From Adenanthera pavonina (taxonomy: Eukaryota; Streptophyta; Magnoliopsida; Fabales; Fabaceae), in assembly GCA_026686845.1 (NCBI GenBank), contig JAIVEN010000021.1, positions 17,502,001 through 17,566,000 on the forward strand: 64,000 bases of DNA, read 5' to 3'. This document shows positions 58,633 to 64,000 of this stretch, in pieces. Under the pieces are notes generated by a model, which saw nothing but the letters and a program-made list of their open reading frames with translations, ran no database searches and was not told the origin of the DNA. Position 1 is the first letter of the stretch, and every line of letters starts with the position of its first letter. Position numbers and translations under genes: made by a program.

Positions 58633-59599
58633 TTCCTCGACCATTCGCCCTTTTTTCTATCTGTAAGGTATTTTTCTTCCTCATTCGTCCTTCCTTTCTG
58701 TTTTTACATTTATGGGGTTTTTTTATTCTTCTAGTTTATCAATTTCATGATTATAATTATTTTTTTTATTAATTTCATGATTCCGGTTGTCTAGGATTAC
58801 CTCTGTTGCTTGCTAGGTGACTAATTATTTGCCGTTTTACTTGCCTCTCTTGGTTTCATTTGGATTGAAAAGCTTGAGGGCTTTGCTTTTTTCTTTTTTC
58901 TTTTTTTTTGAAAAAGGGCTTAGCAGTTTGTTTGTTGACCGTGCCTCACTTTTAATTCCCACGTTGAATTATCCTGTTGCATGAAATCGGTTTATGTTTG
59001 AAGCATATGAAACATTATATACTCAGAAATTTAAGACCGCTAAGAATGTGGGGTATAGAAAAAAGTGGTCCTTTTTTTCGCTGGATACTGGTCTTGATTA
59101 TTTAAACAAAAATAAATGTAGGTCCAGCAACATGCATAATTTAGATATGATACAGCAAGGACAGCACTGTCTTTCGGTCATAAAACAGTGGTGGTGACCA
59201 CAATGGCTACAGAATAGCTGAGTGGGCATTGGAGGGTTATCTGTTAATTTATAATACATGACTTGGCAATTCATGTTATACATGATGCTTTTTGCAGTAT
59301 TTACTTTCCTTTGGTGGATGTGATGATGTTTGTGTCTATATATCTGATATCTTTAAGAGGTTTGGGTGCACAAGCTTGCATGAGCCAACCAACCAGATGG
59401 AACGAAAGTAGGGTATCCTCATGTTAGACTTTTGACTTTAGTTTGGAGTCTACTATAACTACAGGGATTGAAACTCATGCTTTGTTGTATAGGGCTCATA
59501 CGATGGTTAACAATTTACTTCACGATTACAATCTTACACTACTTGATTAACAATCTACAAGTGACTGGACTCCTTGGGTTGGGTAAAAGAACTAGGAAG
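58633..59599 (+). other. Probable 3' untranslated region or intron, no coding signal
   Basis: T-rich sequence typical of plant introns (for example 58710-58920). Short ORFs at 58994-59197 and on the opposite strand show no domain. Confidence 0.4.
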
Positions 59600-59604
59600 G
59601 ATTT

Positions 59605-59838
59605 TGAAATTTTTTATGATGCAACGCTCTAATCTTATTCATAGGAGTAGAGTACATTTTATAGATGAATTACAGAAGATCAAATCTGATCTGATATGCT
59701 AAAACCTCTCCTAATAAAGATCCCAATAAATCTGGGATAATATTAATGAAGGATACTACTAATTAATAGAGTTTATAAAAGAAAAAATAGGTTAAGGCTT
59801 AAGTGGGTTTGTGAGTGGAGGCAGGCCCACTTCCAACA
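59605..59838 (-). repeat. Short solo LTR, copia or TRIM type
   Basis: 234 bp flanked by the perfect duplication GATTT (59600-59604 and 59839-59843). On the minus strand it starts TGTTGGAAGTGGGCC and ends AAATTTCA, and has a TATA-like CTATAAAATG in mid-unit (about 59653-59662). No internal domain is left. Length fits copia or terminal-repeat-in-miniature elements. Confidence 0.75.
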
Positions 59839-59843
59839 GATTT

Positions 59844-60408
59844 CTCTCAGAAATTTCTTATTTTATTTAAAGTATGATGGTTCCAATTTATAGTAGAATG
59901 TAAGTGATGGAGACTTAGGTAGTTGAGTACCACATTGAGTAGTATGACATTTGACTTCAGCGTATTAACTAAAAAAACCCATGTGATTCAAATGAAAAAT
60001 CTGCCCACTAAATGCCCAAGAATCATGTCCTATTAATCAACAAACATAAGGAAGCAAATAAAGGCATTAAAACCTGAGAATAATCACATGTTAAATGTGA
60101 TTTCCAGCAAAGAGGTATATCAAACCCAATGTCACCGTACAGATGTTGTAGTTTGAACTAGATCTCAATACTCAACCTCAGCATTGGAGTGTGCTGCTGT
60201 GCTTCGTACTTTATTTACCATGGCATTAGAGTTTGACCTACAAAGATTGTATCTTGTGGACCCCTAATCATTTGAAGATCAAGCCCAATCGGCATAATAA
60301 AGGTTTCAACTCTGTTGTGACCAAGAGCCCATGATCTTAGCTCAAATGATACAGTAGGGAGAGGCATTGCCACTTCTTAGGACCTAAGTAACTGAACCAT
60401 CAGCAGGA
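59844..60408. other. Intergenic sequence, nothing recognised
   Basis: No ORF or repeat with support. A duplicated AGTACCTT at its end belongs to the hAT-type MITE that follows. Confidence 0.45.
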
Positions 60409-60416
60409 AGTACCTT

Positions 60417-60895
60417 TAGAGCCGTCAAAATGGGTCAAGCCCGACGGGCCGGCCCGAAAAGCCCGAAAAAATGAGCGGACTCGGGCCTCAATTTCGGGAG
60501 TAAATACATAATCCGAGCTTTTTGAGGCCGGGCCTGTGGTGGGCCGGCCCGAAAGCCCGAAACTTTTTTTCTTTTTCTTTTGTTTTTGGTTTAAAATATT
60601 AAAAAATACATATTATTTTATTAATTAGTGATATATAAATTATAAAATTTAAATATTATATTAGTTTTTGATGAATTATGATGATAATTAGTTGTATTAA
60701 TTTAAATTATGATGATAATTAGTTGTATTAATTTAATAATTATATAAAAAAAATTATTAAAAAAACATAAATATTAAAAAATTAAAAGAAGCCCATGGGC
60801 CGGCCCGTAGGCCCGATCTTGCGGGCTCGGGCTTGAAAAACCAAGCCCATTTTTCAATCCTGGCTTTTTTGGCCCGGCTCGAGTTGACAGCTCTA
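60417..60895. mobile_element. hAT-type MITE with GGGCCGGCCCG palindromes
   Basis: 479 bp flanked by the 8-bp duplication AGTACCTT (60409-60416 and 60896-60903), the hAT length. Terminal inverted repeats TAGAGCCGTCAA and TAGAGCTGTCAA. Both ends are GC-rich and carry the palindrome GGGCCGGCCC (about 60446, 60541 and 60796); the centre is AT-rich with a 31-bp tandem repeat around ATGATGATAATTAGTTG (60670-60735). No transposase coding. Confidence 0.88.
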
Positions 60896-60903
60896 AGTAC
60901 CTT

Positions 60904-62067
60904 CTGAATGTGTGAGAAGGATATAGTGAAACAATGATACTGAAGTCTATTGTCATGGGATCAATATTGCTTGAGTCTATGAACTAACAACGAAAGAATG
61001 AGAGACAAGCAATATCTAATTAAACAAGACAAGGGTAATCATGGATGGAGACTGTGACTACTACAAATAATTAGGAATTGAAATTAGCAATTGAGGATAT
61101 ACAAACTCGAAGCTATAAAAAGATAAACTTTGAATCCTAAAGTATTCTATTGAAATCAAAGGATCTGCATTCCTTTTTTTTTTTTTCCTTACACATCATG
61201 CAAATTCCATTTGTGTGTGTATGTGTGTATTTGCGGTAAAGATATTCTATTGTACACTATTTCATTACATAGATCAGAAGTAATAGAAAAAGCCAGGTCT
61301 TGTAGTAATGTATCCCCTTCCCTTGGAATCCTAAATATGACGCTACTAATAATTGTGCTAATCCATTTATGTTTCTTTTCCATCAATCAATATTAGTTGA
61401 AGAAATGGAAACTACCTTGTTGGTTTGATGAGAAATGTGAAATGAAGAAAATCTCAACTGAGTAAAACAATCGAACTCCTCAATTTGTCAGTTGTCAAAT
61501 GTCATTACCACAACTTTCTTGTCATCCTATACTGTCAAGGTGGTTGTCTTAGATTGTGAAAGTATATTAGGATGCTGCTAGGGTGGTGTTTGCTGTTGTG
61601 GAAAGTCTGGGCACTACAATTGAATGTGTCCCATGTCCCCACAGTGATTAAAAAAAAAAAAAAGATAACATGTCCATGGACCTACACATCCTCTGGAATT
61701 TGCTTACTTGGTTTGTCAATGTTATCAGATGGCACGGTATCCCAATGGCTTGCTTTTACATGATTAGAAGTTTTGTTCCAACAGTCTTCGATAAGTGGTC
61801 TCCTTAACCAAATTAATCCCTGCACTGATGGACACTTCCAAAGATGACATTTGGGGTTAAACAACATTTGAAACGTCAAACCCTTGAACAGATGTGAATT
61901 TTTGACAGTCACAGCTTCAGTCAATCAGAATTTGATAGTTCTACATCATCATCGTCAGGCTGAAGCATTTTGGTTTATAATTTAAGAACATTGGAAATAA
62001 TGCGGTTGGTGTCAATGTGTATGAATTTGTATAAAGGGTAGGGTAGATGAAAATTAGAGATAAATAT
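60904..62067. other. Intergenic sequence, nothing recognised
   Basis: Contains a TG-rich stretch (61211-61235) and poly-T and poly-A runs. An 80-codon minus-strand frame at 61924-61682 is open but unrecognised and is not called. Confidence 0.45.
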
Positions 62068-62227
62068 TGTCATAGAAATTAGTTTTGTTAATGAAGTAAC
62101 TAAGAGAGTTAGTTAAGATAATAACTAATTTAGTTGTAATTCCCTTTCGCTTATGAATAGGGAATATCATATACTACAATGATTGTTGAATAATATCATA
62201 CTTTTGTTAGTTTCTCTTTTCCTATCA
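62068..62227 (+). repeat. Possible short copia/SMART-type LTR
   Basis: Starts TGTCATAGAAATTAG and ends TTTTCCTATCA; the middle has AATTCCCTTTCGCTTATGAA, followed by TAGGGAAT, a promoter-like arrangement seen in short copia LTRs. The next bases, TTTGTTATCAAAC, resemble a decayed Met-type primer-binding site. No target duplication or second LTR could be matched. Confidence 0.4.
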
Positions 62228-63749
62228 TTTGTTATCAAACTATTTCAGGACTCTTGCACACACCATTTTCCATAGTTGTATATTTGTTTCACTAAAGAAT
62301 TGATAACCTTTACAAGAACCTGGTCCAACATTTCATCCCTTCGCTTGCTTGCCTGCTTTTGTCTTTTTTCATTACCTAGCTAGTAACTAGACTGGTGTGA
62401 TTTTATTCAATCGCATGCTAAATATTTTTGTCAACTAAACACTTTGTCTCCTTGTAATGTATAACCGCAATAAATGGTGGGTCAATATAAAGTGACTATT
62501 AAAACAAGTTTGTTTAAACTAAGAAGACTTATGTTTCTTGTAGCATTTGCTCTTCGTTTAATTGTTGTGTTCTTCGTGGGTACATTACTAGAGGTTGCAG
62601 GATGGAATTTTGCCTGGAATTTGTGTGATCATTGAGAATGGGAAAAAAGAAATAAAAAACTGTGACGTTCCTCGTGTTATCTTGCTGTGAATTAAGTTTA
62701 TACTTTGTTTTCTCATTGGCTTACTCTGTTTCATGCGCTTCGTTAGGAGCTTGCCTGATGATGGTAGGCTTTGGTTGCTAGGGGACAATAAATCATAAAG
62801 AGCAGGTGTTGGTTTCCAAATCTATCCCTCCCGTTCAATGGTTACTAACAGATAACAGAGGTTCTTTCAGAGTAAGATGATACTGATGCTAGGGACTCTC
62901 AGTTGAGTTTGGGCTGCATCCATTGTATAAAATTATCTTTTAATAGTCATCGATTCATTATATGATTAATTGATCTCTCAAAATTTTGTAGCTCTGTGAA
63001 GAGCATTGTGTTATACTTTATCTACTTTTTAATCTCACTTTCAACGTTTTACGAAAGTTACTAATTCAGAACTTCATTAGGTAAAGGGTGACTCTACACA
63101 ATACACGTGCTAATATATTGGGCTCATCTTTTGCATCTAAGCAGTTGGGAGCCTTATTTTCTCGTGAAGCTAAATAATAAACAACTTCAAAATCCAAAAT
63201 CAGAATGTTTGTTTAGAATTTCAGTTCTATGAAGTTACATAACCTAATGAACTGATGAAAATAAATATCAGCTCTTGAAAAGAACTGTGCCTAAACGGAC
63301 AAACAGTGTTGATGCTGTTTGGGATCCCTGCTTGTTTTCTGATTTGTGCCAAAACAGACAAACGAGTGAGAGAAAACTGTTTGTGATGGACTTTCGACAT
63401 GGAGCTAAATATCCTTTTTCTTTAGCTGACAAAGCAGTTCTCTGCATCCGTACATTCTTGAGGATGAGTAATATCAAGCTATATGAGGAGGAGGGCGTGT
63501 TTGGCTCAACTCTCCAATCATAAAAGCACGTGGGTCCTTTTGCCTTTGAAAAGTTTTGATCTCACTCGGCATCCAATCAAGGGGTAGCTGCTTGCAATAC
63601 ATGGCTATTGTAGAGTGGCTGTATTCACTGATGAGTATAAGTCATCAATCTTATCAAGTGGGATTGCATCAACCAACATCCCCACGCTAGCATCGTAAAT
63701 GAAACAAGAAATTAGTTAATGCAAAATTAGACGGTGACTATTGACCAAA
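62228..63749. other. Intergenic sequence, nothing recognised
   Basis: The overlapping frames at 63268-63523 on both strands have no domain. A CACGTG core occurs at 63527-63532. Confidence 0.4.
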
Positions 63750-63881
63750 TATAGAGAAGCTAACTCTTATGCTGACTGGCTTGCAAAGGAAGCACATCAT
63801 GTAGTATCTGATTACATGGCTTTTAGAGAATTCCATGTTGGCTGCAGACATTTTCTTGCTCATAATTTATGTAATCAGTAG
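63750..63881 (+). pseudogene. RNase H-like C-terminal fragment of a LINE
   Basis: Reads YREANSYADWLAKEAHHVVS and ends with HFLAHNLCNQ and a stop. The REAN-x-x-AD-x-LAKE motif is the last helix of the RNase H-like domain at the end of many plant LINE ORF2 proteins and related host sequences. An A-rich tract at 63929-63950 fits a LINE tail. Only the last 43 codons remain, typical of 5' truncation. Confidence 0.65.
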
Positions 63882-64000
63882 TTTGTATTTTCTTTTCGTT
63901 GTATGGCTTTGCCATAGTCTTTTCTTTTTAAAAATAATAATTAAAAAAAACAGAGAGAGATAAAATAAATCAACTCTTTTTTGTTTTCTTTTGATACACA

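Noticed and set aside
61682..61924. 80-codon minus-strand frame with Trp- and Cys-containing sequence
   Set aside because: Looks somewhat protein-like but matches nothing I know, and has no neighbouring exons or promoter signal.
63268..63523. Overlapping open frames on both strands (69 and 82 codons)
   Set aside because: Mirror-image open frames usually reflect base composition. Neither shows a family signature.
1..64000. CRISPR arrays, operons, rRNA or tRNA genes, viral genomes
   Set aside because: Repeats present are LTRs, MITEs and local duplications. No regular spacer array, no tRNA cloverleaf or rRNA core sequence was seen, and the window is clearly plant nuclear DNA.

Overview
This window is nuclear DNA of a flowering plant, most likely a core eudicot. 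The DNA is AT-rich, it has spliced genes with GT-AG introns, a chloroplast-targeted PDZ/TPR protein and a CYP716-type P450, and it is packed with plant retrotransposon lineages (Athila-type and other Ty3/gypsy, SIRE-type Ty1/copia, L1-type LINE). I cannot name the species from the sequence alone.

Positions 1 to about 46,800 are a repeat block that can be unpicked as two stacks of nested insertions. Stack one is a decayed minus-strand Ty3/gypsy element: 5' LTR 19277-21660, gag/protease/RT 16187-18330, RT 13383-13735, RNase H/integrase 1681-2696. It is interrupted by an Athila-type element (2702-13377, duplication TTAAT), by a solo copia LTR (13741-16181, duplication ATCCA), and at its left end by another gypsy LTR (7-1680). 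Stack two is a LINE ORF1 (26513-28016 plus 40128 onward) hit by a solo copia LTR (28022-40122, duplication GTTTG), which was itself hit by a SIRE-type copia element (28108-38283, duplication ATATA). Between the stacks lie a SIRE LTR fragment (21661-22330) and a truncated gypsy element with one LTR (25761-26490). A near full-length but broken LINE occupies 41996-46797.

The right-hand part is genic. A seven-exon gene for a MET1/ZKT-like thylakoid PDZ-TPR protein (47791-51081, plus) converges on a four-exon CYP716-like cytochrome P450 gene (53673-51598, minus). A single-exon gene for a small uncharacterised protein lies at 58345-58632 (plus). The sequence between and after them carries short non-autonomous elements whose ends can be placed by their target duplications: Mutator-type (9 bp; 41420-41599 and 57617-57802), Tourist/Harbinger-type (TAA; 56516-56887), hAT-type (8 bp; 60417-60895) and a 234-bp solo LTR (5 bp; 59605-59838).

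The least conventional signals are a 13-copy array of GGTTATCCGCATAACC-like palindromes inside one solo copia LTR, an iterated GACAGACGAATTTT motif in the SIRE LTRs and, inverted, in the SIRE spacer, two copia LTRs that share their ends but have different cores, and a perfect hairpin plus direct repeat at 54822-54890. No bacterial-type system, CRISPR array, rRNA or tRNA gene was seen.
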